Source of the DNA: Acidovorax sp.
GTDB lineage: Bacteria > Pseudomonadota > Gammaproteobacteria > Burkholderiales > Burkholderiaceae_C
Direction: 5' to 3'
DNA length: 14,888 bases
NCBI GenBank assembly: GCA_011620245.1
Contig: WOZN01000354.1
Coordinates: forward strand, 1 to 14,888
The translations under genes and the position numbers were made by a program. Position 1 is the stretch's first letter. Each line of letters opens with the position of its first letter. The notes under the pieces were generated by a model. That model saw only the letters and a list, made by a program, of their open reading frames with translations, made no database searches and was not told the origin of the DNA. This document shows positions 7,240-14,805 of the stretch, in pieces.

Positions 7240-8393
7240 GCAGGCATCTCCTCGGCGCTGAGCCGGGCGATCTCTTTGCGCAGATGCTTGATGGCAGGCG
7301 TGACGATGGCCACAAAGTGCGACTCGCGCACGCGCCGCTGAACCTCCGAACTCATGAGGTAGCCGCGTGCGCCCTGGTGCATCAGGGCCGACTGGGCGGC
7401 GCGCAGGCACAGCTCGGCGCCGTGGGCGCGGGCGTCCAGCACGTCAATGAAAAATTCGGTGCCCGTATCGAACGGGGTCTGGGCCAGTTGCATGACGCGT
7501 GCGGTCAGCACATCCAGTTCGGCCTGTAAGGCATCCGGCCGGTCTTCAAGGAACTGATTCACGTGGCCCAACTGCGCCTCCACCGCCCACATCGAGTCGA
7601 TGGCGCCCTGCGTGATGCCCACGGCCATGCCACATTGCAGCATCACAAACGCAGCGCGGATGCGTGCGATGAAGGGGCGTGTGGGGTCGGCCATGATCTC
7701 GGCCGTGCTGATGAAATGGTCCTTGAGCCGCAGCGCATAGGTGCCCGTGCCCTCCATGGCCGAGAAACTGGGGCATTCGCGCATCTCTACGCCAGGGACA
7801 CCGCAGCGTAGCAGGAACATCACCTCGCGGTTGTTGTTGCTGGCATTTGCCTCCACCACGGCCGCAATCGCGCCGCAGTAGTGGTCGGGCCCCAGGTTGC
7901 TCACCCAGGGCAGGGTGCCGTTGACGAGGTAGCCGCCATCCACCGGCGTGGCCTTGAGCAGCAGGCTTTCGATCTGCGCGTAGCTCTTCATGGGGTTGGA
8001 TAGCGCCGTGCCGCCCATGCCCGTGCCGCTGGCGTGGCGCTGCAGCACATCGCCCATTAGCGCTGGGTTGCCGGACTGCTGCAGGTACAGTCCACATACC
8101 GCCTGGCACCACATCATGAAGCCGGTGGCGCCGCACACGCGCGAGGCCTCGGCCATTGCGCGGATGGCCAAGCCATAGTCGGCCGGGCCGGCGGTGCTGT
8201 CCAAGTGCGCGCTCATCGCGCCCACTGCGGCCAGCTGCTGCAGCTCGGCGCAGGGGTAGTAGCCGGTGCGGTCAATCGCCTCCACCTGCGCGGCCAGCGG
8301 GCCCTGGGCAATGGTGCGCACGGCGGCCAGCAGCGCATCGCCGCGCAGGGCGCCTTTTAGGTGGAGTTGGGGTGGGAGGTCGGCGGGGTTCAT
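7236..8393 (-). CDS. Acyl-CoA-dehydrogenase-fold flavoprotein, atypical active site
   Basis: This 385-residue protein has the acyl-CoA dehydrogenase architecture: an N-terminal helical domain (1-125), a beta domain with [10 protein letters not shown] and [14 protein letters not shown] (about 126-168) and a C-terminal helical domain with [18 protein letters not shown]. In classical dehydrogenases a YEGTxxIQR segment near the C terminus supplies the catalytic Glu; here the matching stretch reads [15 protein letters not shown] (360-374) and I see no Glu at that place. That favours another flavin chemistry, such as a class D monooxygenase like DszC or SfnB-type sulfur enzymes, but this is inference, and some true dehydrogenases place the base elsewhere. 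ATG 8393 has AAGGAG just upstream. It lies 44 bases after the OsmC-like gene and overlaps the rubredoxin-reductase gene. Confidence 0.75.
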   Translation of the reverse strand: MNPADLPPQLHLKGALRGDALLAAVRTIAQGPLAAQVEAIDRTGYYPCAELQQLAAVGAMSAHLDSTAGPADYGLAIRAMAEASRVCGATGFMMWCQAVCGLYLQQSGNPALMGDVLQRHASGTGMGGTALSNPMKSYAQIESLLLKATPVDGGYLVNGTLPWVSNLGPDHYCGAIAAVVEANASNNNREVMFLLRCGVPGVEMRECPSFSAMEGTGTYALRLKDHFISTAEIMADPTRPFIARIRAAFVMLQCGMAVGITQGAIDSMWAVEAQLGHVNQFLEDRPDALQAELDVLTARVMQLAQTPFDTGTEFFIDVLDARAHGAELCLRAAQSALMHQGARGYLMSSEVQRRVRESHFVAIVTPAIKHLRKEIARLSAEEMPA

Positions 8394-8437
8394 GGGGCTC
8401 CTTGGATGCGCGGGGCGGACTCGATGGCGGTGGGCTC

Positions 8438-9007
8438 TTAGTCCGCGAGGCTGATTTCGAAGGGGATGGGGTTGCGCATGGTGTTGGCCACCGGCGAGTA
8501 GAAGTTGGCGTGCTGCACGATCTCATTGAGCACCTCGCGCGGCGCATCGCCCTCCACCAGCACCTTCACGCGGATCGCCTGAAAGCCCATTTCGGCGGGC
8601 AGCTTCTGCAGCGCGCCACCCGCACCCCAGGCGGCCGGGTTGCCGATGTCGCCTTCCATGAAGATCTCGATCTTGCTGAGCTTGACCTGCTTCCAGGTGG
8701 CCACGGCCGTGATGCCCACAGCCAGGCAGCCGCCCAGGCCCGACAGCACGATTTCGCCGGGCGCGGGCGCCGTGTCCTGGCCGAAGAGGTGCAGCGGCTC
8801 GTCCACCACCACGGGGGCGTGATTTCCCACATAGCTCAGCGAGCGGTACTGGCCCTCCATCACCGTGTGAACCTTGTTGGTGCCCCGGCTGGCGGGGTTG
8901 CTGCGGCCCTTGTCGGCAAAGGTCATCAGCCCCTCGCGGTCGATGGGGCGCAGGTACGTGGTGATGGTGGTGACGGGGGCAGAGGGTTCCAGCAGATCGG
9001 TGGACAT
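8438..9007 (-). CDS. OsmC-family protein with a single conserved cysteine
   Basis: This 189-residue protein has the OsmC/Ohr fold pattern: VHTVMEGQYRSLSYVGNHAPVVVDEP near 47-71, then the central helix SGLGGCLAVGITAVATWK with Cys94, then KLSKIEIFMEGDI. OsmC and Ohr peroxidases use two cysteines, the second usually in an HxxCPV-like segment. Here the aligned segment is HANFYSPVANTM (about 167-177) with Phe-Tyr in place of that Cys, and Cys94 is the only cysteine in the protein. A thiol peroxidase cycle is therefore unlikely; a sulfur-carrier, thiol-binding or persulfide role would fit its place directly after a sulfurtransferase gene, but that is inference. ATG 9007 is preferred because AAGGA lies upstream; a longer open frame reaches 9088 without such support. 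It is 87 bases from the preceding gene. Confidence 0.82.
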   Translation of the reverse strand: MSTDLLEPSAPVTTITTYLRPIDREGLMTFADKGRSNPASRGTNKVHTVMEGQYRSLSYVGNHAPVVVDEPLHLFGQDTAPAPGEIVLSGLGGCLAVGITAVATWKQVKLSKIEIFMEGDIGNPAAWGAGGALQKLPAEMGFQAIRVKVLVEGDAPREVLNEIVQHANFYSPVANTMRNPIPFEISLAD

Positions 9008-9094
9008 GGTTTTCCTTGGTGATAAATGGGTTGAGCTGAGAAAGGGAGGAGGGGTCTGAAGAGGGCCACGCCCGCTGCAGAGATGCACTGGGGC

Positions 9095-9994
9095 TCAGGC
9101 CGCCAGCGCCAGGGCGGGCTTCTTGGGGAACTTAACCAGCGGCAGGCCGCTTTCAATGGGCAACTTGTCGTCGCGCGACCATTCGTTCCACGAGCCGAAA
9201 TACATGCGCACATCGGCAAAGCCCGCCTGCCTGAGGGCGAGGAAGGTGTTGGACGCGCGCGCGCCCTTGAAGCAGTACAGGTACACCGTGTCGCTGGGGC
9301 TGATGCCTGCGGTGGCGCATTCGGCGCGCACTTCGTCGGGCGACTTGAAGACCGGACCCTGGGCCGACGGCTTCATGAAGCGGTACCACTCCACCCATTT
9401 GGCGCCGGGTAGGCGGCCCTTGCGGGGCGCGAAGTCCTTGCCGTAGGGGCTGGAGCTGTCGCCAATCCACTCGTCCACATCCCGTACGTCCAGCAGCACG
9501 GTGTCGGTGCCCAGGGCCTCGATCACGTCCTCTTTGGTCACCATCGCGTCGGTGGTGACCAGTTGGGTGGGGAAGATGGCCGGTGTGGGCACTACGGCCT
9601 CGGTAGTGACGGGCAACTCAGCCGCCTTCCAGGCCGAGTAGCCGCCATTGAGCACCTTGACCTTGGGGTAGCCAAGCCAAGTCAACAGGTAGTAGCCCCG
9701 GCACGATTGGCCGTAGCCGCTGTTCAGCGCGTCTTCATAGAACACCGCCGTCTCGGCGCCCGACAGGCCAATCGCGCCCAGGTGAGCGGCAAAGGTGTCC
9801 TTGAGTTCCTGTAGCCCCTGGGGCGTGGAGGTGGCCAGGTACGTGAAGGTCTCGCGCAGGTTCACCGCGCCGGGGATGTGCCCCAGCGCATAGGTGTCAG
9901 CGTCGCGGGTGTCGATCAGCACCACAGGCTCTGCGGCTTGCAGGGCCTGCAACTGGGTGGGCGAGATAAGGACGGCGTCGGAATCGGTGCTCAT
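9095..9994 (-). CDS. Two-domain rhodanese-type sulfurtransferase
   Basis: This 299-residue protein is a tandem rhodanese of the thiosulfate/3-mercaptopyruvate sulfurtransferase type. The N-terminal domain (about 8-130) has VVLIDTRDADTYALGHIPGA and VLNGGYSAW; the C-terminal catalytic domain (about 150-290) has VLLDVRDVDEW, RLPGAKWVEW and the active-site loop YCFKGARASN with Cys241. The loop is CFKGAR, neither the classical rhodanese CRKGVT nor the mercaptopyruvate CGSGVT type, so the donor and acceptor cannot be read from it. No signal peptide is visible, suggesting a cytoplasmic protein. It is the first gene of the operon: a sigma-54 promoter ends 48 bases upstream of its ATG and AAAGG precedes the start. 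Cyanide-to-thiocyanate conversion is a known rhodanese activity, but nothing here shows it is the role. Confidence 0.87.
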   Translation of the reverse strand: MSTDSDAVLISPTQLQALQAAEPVVLIDTRDADTYALGHIPGAVNLRETFTYLATSTPQGLQELKDTFAAHLGAIGLSGAETAVFYEDALNSGYGQSCRGYYLLTWLGYPKVKVLNGGYSAWKAAELPVTTEAVVPTPAIFPTQLVTTDAMVTKEDVIEALGTDTVLLDVRDVDEWIGDSSSPYGKDFAPRKGRLPGAKWVEWYRFMKPSAQGPVFKSPDEVRAECATAGISPSDTVYLYCFKGARASNTFLALRQAGFADVRMYFGSWNEWSRDDKLPIESGLPLVKFPKKPALALAA

Positions 9995-10042
9995 GGGAAA
10001 CCTTTCGATGCGGTGGAGGGCGGGATGCCTGCCTTCCTTGTC

Positions 10043-10057
10043 GCAATAGGTGTGCCA
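10043..10057 (-). promoter_or_regulatory. Sigma-54 (-24/-12) promoter of the sulfurtransferase operon
   Basis: On the minus strand the sequence reads TGGCAC-ACCTA-TTGC, an exact match to the sigma-54 core TGGCAC-N5-TTGC with the required GG-to-GC spacing. The predicted transcript start is near 10031, giving a leader of about 37 bases before ATG 9994. The gene immediately upstream encodes a sigma-54-dependent activator, which independently supports the call. Confidence 0.85.
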
Positions 10058-10064
10058 GAGCGGT

Positions 10065-10150
10065 TTGTGATAGGGAAATTTGAATCTAATGGACTGGAGG
10101 CTCTTTTTGAATATGTGCTTGCAGCTATGAATTTAATAGTAAATGGCGCG
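10065..10150. repeat. AT-rich intergenic repeat remnant between activator site and promoter
   Basis: This AT-rich stretch contrasts with the GC-rich surroundings. Part of it, GCAGCTATGAATTTAATAG (about 10121-10139), resembles GCAGCTATTATTTTAGTAG next to the hairpin after purT. I infer a decayed copy of the intergenic repeat seen there. It lies where DNA bending would bring the upstream activator site to the promoter; no clear IHF consensus was found. Confidence 0.35.
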
Positions 10151-10195
10151 CGATATTCCGTCTCTGGCTGGGATGGGCAGGACAGCGCTTCACAC

Positions 10196-10218
10196 TGTGT
10201 CTACAAATTGTTGACACA
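10196..10218. promoter_or_regulatory. 23-bp palindrome, probable upstream activator site
   Basis: The sequence has the form TGTGTC-T-ACAA-A-TTGT-T-GACACA; twenty of 23 positions obey dyad symmetry, and the exceptions are the centre and one symmetric pair. Its centre is about 176 bases upstream of the predicted start of the sigma-54 transcript, the usual range for enhancer-like activator sites. The likely ligand is the GAF/AAA+/Fis activator encoded next door. It does not match the NifA site TGT-N10-ACA. Confidence 0.7.
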
Positions 10219-10338
10219 ATGTTTGTTGAGCTTTCCAGCGGTTCTCTCATGGTTCTTCGGCCCTGCCGCAGCCGTTGAAACTGGCGCGGCAAAAGCGTGG
10301 GACGCCGAGCAAGGGCAGATCCGCAGCGAGGGCATCGT

Positions 10339-10372
10339 CCCCCTGGGGAAGGCGCGAAGCGCCACAGAGGGG
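10339..10372. terminator. GC-rich hairpin after the activator gene
   Basis: GGCGC-GAA-GCGCC (10351-10363) is enclosed by a CCCC run (from 10339) facing a GGGG run (10369-10372). On the minus strand it starts three bases after the activator stop codon. It lacks a T-tract, so termination is likely but not certain. It would separate the activator transcript from the sigma-54 operon that follows. Confidence 0.5.
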
Positions 10373-10374
10373 CT

Positions 10375-12036
10375 CTATTTGATTCCGGCTTTACGCAGCC
10401 GATAGCTGAACTGCCGAAGCGTCAACCCCAGGCTTTGCGCCGCGCGCGACTGGTTGCCGTGGTGTTTGGCCAGCGCGGCCTGCAGCACTTGGACGCTGTG
10501 GGATTGGGCTGGGTGGTAGTCGCGCACCAGCGGCGCCGGGCTGGCGTTGGGGTGAGCCGCCGCATCGTTCGGCGGTGCGGGAGGCAAATGCGCAGACGCA
10601 GCGGGCAGAAACCGGTCCAGCTCACCACGCGTCACCAGCGTGCCATTGGCCAGCAGCACCAGGCGCTCGATCAGATTGCCCAGCTCGCGGATGTTGCCGG
10701 GCCAGGGGTGTTCTTCCAGCCGGGCCAGCGCGTCGGGCGACAGGTTCACGTTGCGCTGGTGCGCCTGGTTGGCGCGGCTCACAAAGTGCAGCGCCAGCGC
10801 ACGGATGTCTTCACGCCGCTCGGCCAGCGAAGGCAGGCGGATGGGGATCACGTTGAGACGGTAGTACAGGTCTTGCCGAAAGTGGCCAACCTCCACCTCC
10901 TGCGCCAGGTCGCGGTTGGTGGCTGCGACCAGGCGCACATTGACCTTGACCTCGCGCTGCCCGCCCAGACGCACCAGCGTGCCCTCCTGCAGCGTGCGTA
11001 GCAGTTTGGACTGCATGGCCAGCGGCAGCTCGCCGATCTCGTCCAGAAAGATGGTGCCGCTGTCGGCCTGCTCGAACCAGCCCGCGCGCGCAGTGCTGGC
11101 GCCCGTGAAGGCGCCTTTTTCGTAGCCGAACAGTTCGGACTCGAAAAGCGCGTCCGGAATGGCCGAGCAGTTGACCTTGATGAAGGGCCGGTCGCGCCGC
11201 CCGCTGGCCAGGTGCACCGCGCGCGCAAACAGCTCCTTGCCTGTGCCTGACTGGCCCAGCAGCAGCACGGTGGCCTGGGTTTGTGACACGCGCTCCAGTT
11301 CGCTTAGCGCCTGCAGCAGCGCGGGCGAGCTGCCAATGAGCCCGTAGCGCGCGCTTTTGGTGTTGAGCGCGTTGGCCAGCACGGCGTTGCGCGCCTCCAG
11401 TTGTCGCGTCTGCTCGGCCACCAGTGCTTCGAGCTGCAAGAGTTGCCCCACCAGCGTGGCCAGCACGCGCAGCACGGCCAGGTCGTCGTTCAGGTGGCGC
11501 TGCCGGCTGCGGATGCGGTGACAGGCTAGCACGCCGATGGGCGCGTTGTTGACTTCGATGGGTAGCGCGATGAAGGCCACCGTCTCGGGCGGCAGCTGGC
11601 TGCGGACCACCGCGCGGGCCAGGAACAAGGGCTCGGCATCGATGTCCTGCACGATGGCGGGCTGCCCGGTGGCCAGCACGCGGCCCGTGATGCCCTCGCC
11701 CCAGGCATAGCGGCCGCGCGCCACTTCGGCCTGGGTGAGTCCGTAGGCCTGCTGGATGGAGGCGCTGCGCAGCGCGCCGGCCTTGGCGGGGGCTTCATCC
11801 ACCAGCACGATGCGCCCCCGGTTCAGGCCCAGCAACTCGCTCATCAGGTGCAACATCTCGCGCAGCACCAGGCCGGGCGCCAGGCTGCGGCCGATGAGGC
11901 GCATCACCTCGCGCATCAGCAGCAACTCTTGCGCGTGCCAGTCGGTGGGGCTGTGCGACCGGGCCGCGCTGGAGAGGGAGGACGGGGGCGGTGGGGGCAT
12001 GCCCAGGGCGACTGCAAGTTCTGCGCCCGGGTGCAT
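10375..12036 (-). CDS. Sigma-54-dependent transcriptional activator (GAF-AAA+-Fis)
   Basis: This 553-residue enhancer-binding protein activates RNA polymerase with sigma-54. A GAF sensory domain (about 40-205) is joined by a coiled linker (about 200-225) to an AAA+ domain with Walker A GQSGTGKE (261-268), the sigma-54 contact loop GAFTGA (308-313), Walker B TIFLDE (328-333) and the [14 protein letters not shown] segment (445-458). A Fis-type helix-turn-helix (about 515-552) ends the protein. The GAF-first layout resembles NifA, but no nif genes are present, and there is no receiver domain, so it probably responds to a small molecule or redox signal. ATG 12036 is taken; Met13 at 12000 is an alternative. 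It lies upstream of, and in the same direction as, the operon with an exact sigma-54 promoter, its presumed target. It diverges from purT across 62 bases. Confidence 0.9.
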   Translation of the reverse strand: MHPGAELAVALGMPPPPPSSLSSAARSHSPTDWHAQELLLMREVMRLIGRSLAPGLVLREMLHLMSELLGLNRGRIVLVDEAPAKAGALRSASIQQAYGLTQAEVARGRYAWGEGITGRVLATGQPAIVQDIDAEPLFLARAVVRSQLPPETVAFIALPIEVNNAPIGVLACHRIRSRQRHLNDDLAVLRVLATLVGQLLQLEALVAEQTRQLEARNAVLANALNTKSARYGLIGSSPALLQALSELERVSQTQATVLLLGQSGTGKELFARAVHLASGRRDRPFIKVNCSAIPDALFESELFGYEKGAFTGASTARAGWFEQADSGTIFLDEIGELPLAMQSKLLRTLQEGTLVRLGGQREVKVNVRLVAATNRDLAQEVEVGHFRQDLYYRLNVIPIRLPSLAERREDIRALALHFVSRANQAHQRNVNLSPDALARLEEHPWPGNIRELGNLIERLVLLANGTLVTRGELDRFLPAASAHLPPAPPNDAAAHPNASPAPLVRDYHPAQSHSVQVLQAALAKHHGNQSRAAQSLGLTLRQFSYRLRKAGIK

Positions 12037-12098
12037 TAAAGTCGCCTGCGTTCTGCCTACACACTGACTTTTCCACCTTTCTCGAAAGCATACCCACC

Positions 12099-13301
12099 AT
12101 GACCACCCTCGGAACCCCCCTGTCCCCCCATGCCACCAAAGTCATGCTGCTGGGCGCGGGCGAGCTGGGCAAGGAATTGCTGATTGCCTTGCAGCGACTG
12201 GGCGTGGAGACCATCGCCGTGGACCGCTACGACAACGCCCCCGGCCAGCAGGTGGCGCACCATGCGCGCACCATCACCATGAGCGACCCGGCCCAGCTCA
12301 AGGCCCTGATCGAGGCCGAGCGGCCCCATCTGGTGGTGCCCGAGATCGAGGCCATTGCCACCCCTATGCTCGAAGAGCTGGAGGCCGCTGGCACCGTGCG
12401 CGTCATCCCCACGGCCCGCGCCGCGCGCTTGACCATGGACCGCGAAGGCATCCGCGTGCTGGCCGCTCAAACGCTGGGTCTGCCTACCAGCCCCTATAAG
12501 TTCTGCAATTCGCTCGAAGAACTGCAGGCCGCCATCGACGCAGGGATTGGCTACCCCTGCATCGTCAAGCCCGTGATGAGCAGCTCGGGCAAGGGCCAGA
12601 GCAAGATCGACGGGCCGGACGATGTGAAAAAGGCCTGGGACTACGCCATGGCCGGTGGCCGCGTCAGCCATGGCCGCGTGATCGTCGAGGGCTTCATCGA
12701 CTTTGATTACGAGATCACCCAGCTCACGGTGCGTTCGGTGGGCGCGGACGGCCAGATCGTCACCAGTTTCTGCGACCCCATTGGCCATGTGCAGGTGAAC
12801 GGCGACTACGTGGAAAGCTGGCAGCCCCACCCCATGCACCCGGCGGCGCTCGAAAAATCGCGCCAGATCGCCAAGGCCGTGACGGACAACCTCGGTGGCC
12901 AGGGTTTGTTTGGCGTGGAACTGTTCGTCAAGGGCGAGCAGGTCTGGTTCAGCGAAGTGAGCCCGCGCCCGCATGACACCGGCCTGGTCACGCTGTGCAC
13001 TCAGCACCAGAGCGAGTTCGAGCTGCACGCGCGCGCCATCCTGGGCCTGCCCGTGGACACCCGCCTGCGCAACCCCGGCGCCAGCGCGGTGATCTACGGC
13101 GGCGTGGATGCCCGGGGCATCGTCTTCGACGGTGTCGATGACGCCCTGCGCGTGCCCGATACCGACCTGCGCCTGTTCGGCAAGCCCGAGAGCTTTGCCA
13201 GGCGCCGCATGGGCGTGGCGCTGGCGCGTGCGGGCGATGTGGAAACCGCGCGCGCCAATGCCAAGCTGGCGGCCAGCAAGGTGCGGCCACGCCAGGTTTG
13301 A
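12099..13301 (+). CDS. purT: Phosphoribosylglycinamide formyltransferase 2 (formate-dependent)
   Basis: This 400-residue cytoplasmic enzyme uses formate and ATP to formylate glycinamide ribonucleotide in purine synthesis, replacing the folate-dependent PurN step. It belongs to the ATP-grasp family. The N-terminal [21 protein letters not shown] (15-35) is a PurT/PurK-type start; the ATP-binding loop is [10 protein letters not shown] (159-168); [20 protein letters not shown] (194-213) and [25 protein letters not shown] (271-295) carry the metal and ATP ligands. Length is close to the 392 residues of E. coli PurT. ATG 12099 matches the family start; the open frame extends upstream to 11991 but there overlaps the divergent activator gene. 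No strong ribosome-binding site is seen. Confidence 0.96.
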   Translation: MTTLGTPLSPHATKVMLLGAGELGKELLIALQRLGVETIAVDRYDNAPGQQVAHHARTITMSDPAQLKALIEAERPHLVVPEIEAIATPMLEELEAAGTVRVIPTARAARLTMDREGIRVLAAQTLGLPTSPYKFCNSLEELQAAIDAGIGYPCIVKPVMSSSGKGQSKIDGPDDVKKAWDYAMAGGRVSHGRVIVEGFIDFDYEITQLTVRSVGADGQIVTSFCDPIGHVQVNGDYVESWQPHPMHPAALEKSRQIAKAVTDNLGGQGLFGVELFVKGEQVWFSEVSPRPHDTGLVTLCTQHQSEFELHARAILGLPVDTRLRNPGASAVIYGGVDARGIVFDGVDDALRVPDTDLRLFGKPESFARRRMGVALARAGDVETARANAKLAASKVRPRQV

Positions 13302-13305
13302 GTAT

Positions 13306-13345
13306 AAAAAAGGCTGCTAGCGCTTATAGGTAAAGCGCTAGCAGC
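13306..13345. terminator. Bidirectional terminator or repeat hairpin between convergent genes
   Basis: GCTGCTAGCGCTT (13313-13325) and AAGCGCTAGCAGC (13333-13345) form a perfect 13-bp stem with a 7-base loop. Six A residues at 13306-13311 become a T-tract for the minus-strand ATPase gene, and an AT-rich stretch follows on the plus side after purT. It fits a bidirectional intrinsic terminator. The AT-rich GCTGCTAGCGCTT core is, as I recall, a recurrent intergenic repeat in Comamonadaceae. Confidence 0.75.
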
Positions 13346-13362
13346 TATTATTTTAGTAGCTT

Positions 13363-14304
13363 TCAACCATCCTCGCGAATCTGCCGCCCCGTCAGCTTGA
13401 GGAACAGGTCCTCCAGGTTGGCCGGTCGGTGCAACGTGCGCAGATGCCCGTGCTGCTCCAATGCCTGCAGCAGGGAGTGGGCGTTCTGGGTGTAGAAGAA
13501 AACGGTCTCGCCGCTGACTTCCACGCGGGCGGCCAGCGCGCGCAGGGCGGCGTCATGGGCCAGGGCGATGGCGCCCACGCCATATACCTCCACCACGTCG
13601 GGCTCCAGGTGCTGGGCGATCAACTCGCGCGGGCGGCCTTCGGCAATCTTCCTGCCATGGTCCAGCACCAGCAGGCGCGAACACAGGCGCTCGGCCTCGT
13701 CCATGAAATGCGTGGTGAGCAAGATGGATTTGCCCTGCTGCAGCAGCAGTTGCAGGCGCTCCCAAATCAGGTGGCGGGCCTGCGGGTCGAGGCCTGTGGT
13801 GGGCTCGTCCAGCAGCAGCAGGCGCGGGTCGTTGACCAGCGCGCGGGCCAGCGACAGGCGCCGTTTCATGCCGCCCGACAGTTCGCCGGGTTTTGCGTTG
13901 GCCTTGTGCCCAAGCGCCGCAAATTCGAGCAGGCGGGGCACGCGCTCGTCCATCACCGCACCCTTGAGCCCGAAGTAGCGGCCATACACGCGCAGGTTCT
14001 CGGCGCAGGTGAAATCAGGGTCGAGCGTGTCGAGCTGCGTGACCACGCCCAGCTGGGCCTTGATGGCCAGGGTGTCGCGGGGCATATGCAGCGGGGCTGC
14101 GCCCACGCCGGGGAAGAACTGCACGCTGCCGCTATCGGGGGCGGTGTGGCCCAGGCATATGCGGATGGTGGTGGTCTTGCCGGCGCCATTGGGGCCAATC
14201 ACGCCCAGGCATTCGCCGGGGGCAATGGCAAAAGACAGATCGTTGACCACCGTGGTGTTGCCATAGCGTTTGCTCAGCTGCGAGGCTGCGAAGAGGTCTG
14301 TCAT
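13363..14304 (-). CDS. NodI/DrrA-type ABC transporter ATP-binding protein
   Basis: This 313-residue ATPase powers an ABC exporter. It has Walker A GPNGAGKT (37-44), Q-loop Gln90 in VVTQLDTLDPDFT, signature LSGGMKRR (142-149), Walker B LLLLDEP (162-168), D-loop TGLDPQARHLIWERL and switch His199. The LDTLDPDFT and DPQARHLIWERL patterns and the C-terminal extension (about 230-313) match the NodI group, which pairs with a NodJ-type permease. No permease gene adjoins it: a terminator and convergent purT lie downstream, and a YqeY-type gene lies upstream. The partner must be elsewhere or lost, so the substrate is unknown; a nodulation role should not be assumed, since NodI-like ATPases are common in non-symbiotic Burkholderiales. 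ATG 14304 directly precedes the ATPase fold. Confidence 0.85.
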   Translation of the reverse strand: MTDLFAASQLSKRYGNTTVVNDLSFAIAPGECLGVIGPNGAGKTTTIRICLGHTAPDSGSVQFFPGVGAAPLHMPRDTLAIKAQLGVVTQLDTLDPDFTCAENLRVYGRYFGLKGAVMDERVPRLLEFAALGHKANAKPGELSGGMKRRLSLARALVNDPRLLLLDEPTTGLDPQARHLIWERLQLLLQQGKSILLTTHFMDEAERLCSRLLVLDHGRKIAEGRPRELIAQHLEPDVVEVYGVGAIALAHDAALRALAARVEVSGETVFFYTQNAHSLLQALEQHGHLRTLHRPANLEDLFLKLTGRQIREDG

Positions 14305-14319
14305 GGGCTGATTGTGTGC

Positions 14320-14360
14320 GATCTGGCGGGCGCCCGGCCTGGGAGGCCGTGGGCCAGATC
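14320..14360. terminator. Inverted repeat between the yqeY-like and ATPase genes
   Basis: GATCTGGC (14320-14327) and GCCAGATC (14353-14360) enclose a smaller hairpin, GGCCT-GGG-AGGCC (14336-14348). The structure fills most of the gap between the two minus-strand genes and reaches into the stop codon of the upstream one. No T-tract follows, so it may be a weak terminator or an RNA-stabilising structure. Confidence 0.4.
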
Positions 14361-14805
14361 AGCCCGCCAGCGCAGCCTTCACGGCGGCCGAGACCTGGCC
14401 CATGTCGGCCTTGCCTGCCAGGCGGGTCTTGACCACGCCCATGACCTTGCCCATGTCGCCGGGGCCGGTGGCGCCCAGTTCGGCCACGATGGCCTTCACG
14501 GCGGCCAGGGTTTCTTCGGCCGACATGCGCTCGGGCAGATAGGCCTGCAGCACGGCGATTTCAGATTTTTCCTTGTCGGCCAGGTCCTGGCGGCCCGCGC
14601 CTTCAAACGCGGTGATGCTGTCCTTGCGCTGCTTGATGAGCTTGTCCACGATGGCGACGATGGCGGCATCGTCCAGCACGATGCGCTCGTCCACCTCTTT
14701 TTGCTTTATCGCGGCCTGCAGCAGGCGGATGGCGCCCAGGCGCTCGCTGTCTTTGGCGCGCATGGCGGTTTTCATGTCTTCGGTGATCTGGTCTTTGAGG
14801 CTCAT
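14359..14805 (-). CDS. GatB/YqeY domain-containing protein
   Basis: This 148-residue protein matches the YqeY family over its full length: SLKDQITEDMKTAMRAKDSERLGAIRLL at the start, then YLPERMSAEETLAAVKAIVAELGA, and DMGKVMGVVKTRLAGKADMGQVSAAVKAAL at the end. It resembles the C-terminal domain of the amidotransferase subunit GatB, which binds tRNA, but the role of the free-standing protein is not settled. ATG 14805 is supported by GGGAG just upstream. In many Proteobacteria it follows rpsU; the 83 bases before it in this window contain no recognisable rpsU end, so that link cannot be confirmed. The NodI-like ATPase gene follows after 54 bases. Confidence 0.9.
   Translation of the reverse strand: MSLKDQITEDMKTAMRAKDSERLGAIRLLQAAIKQKEVDERIVLDDAAIVAIVDKLIKQRKDSITAFEGAGRQDLADKEKSEIAVLQAYLPERMSAEETLAAVKAIVAELGATGPGDMGKVMGVVKTRLAGKADMGQVSAAVKAALAG

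Noticed and set aside
7240..7410. 57-codon N-terminal extension of the rubredoxin-reductase frame.
   Set aside because: It overlaps the ACAD-like gene, has Arg/Ala-rich shadow composition, and the ATGA overlap gives a clear start at 7239.
8156..9022. 288-codon plus-strand open frame across the OsmC-like gene.
   Set aside because: It has an Arg/Gly/His-rich composition and no recognisable domain; the minus-strand genes have ribosome-binding sites and family motifs.
10375..12036. Naming the activator NifA because of its GAF-AAA+-Fis layout.
   Set aside because: No nitrogen-fixation genes are nearby and the palindrome does not match TGT-N10-ACA; the layout is shared by many sigma-54 activators.
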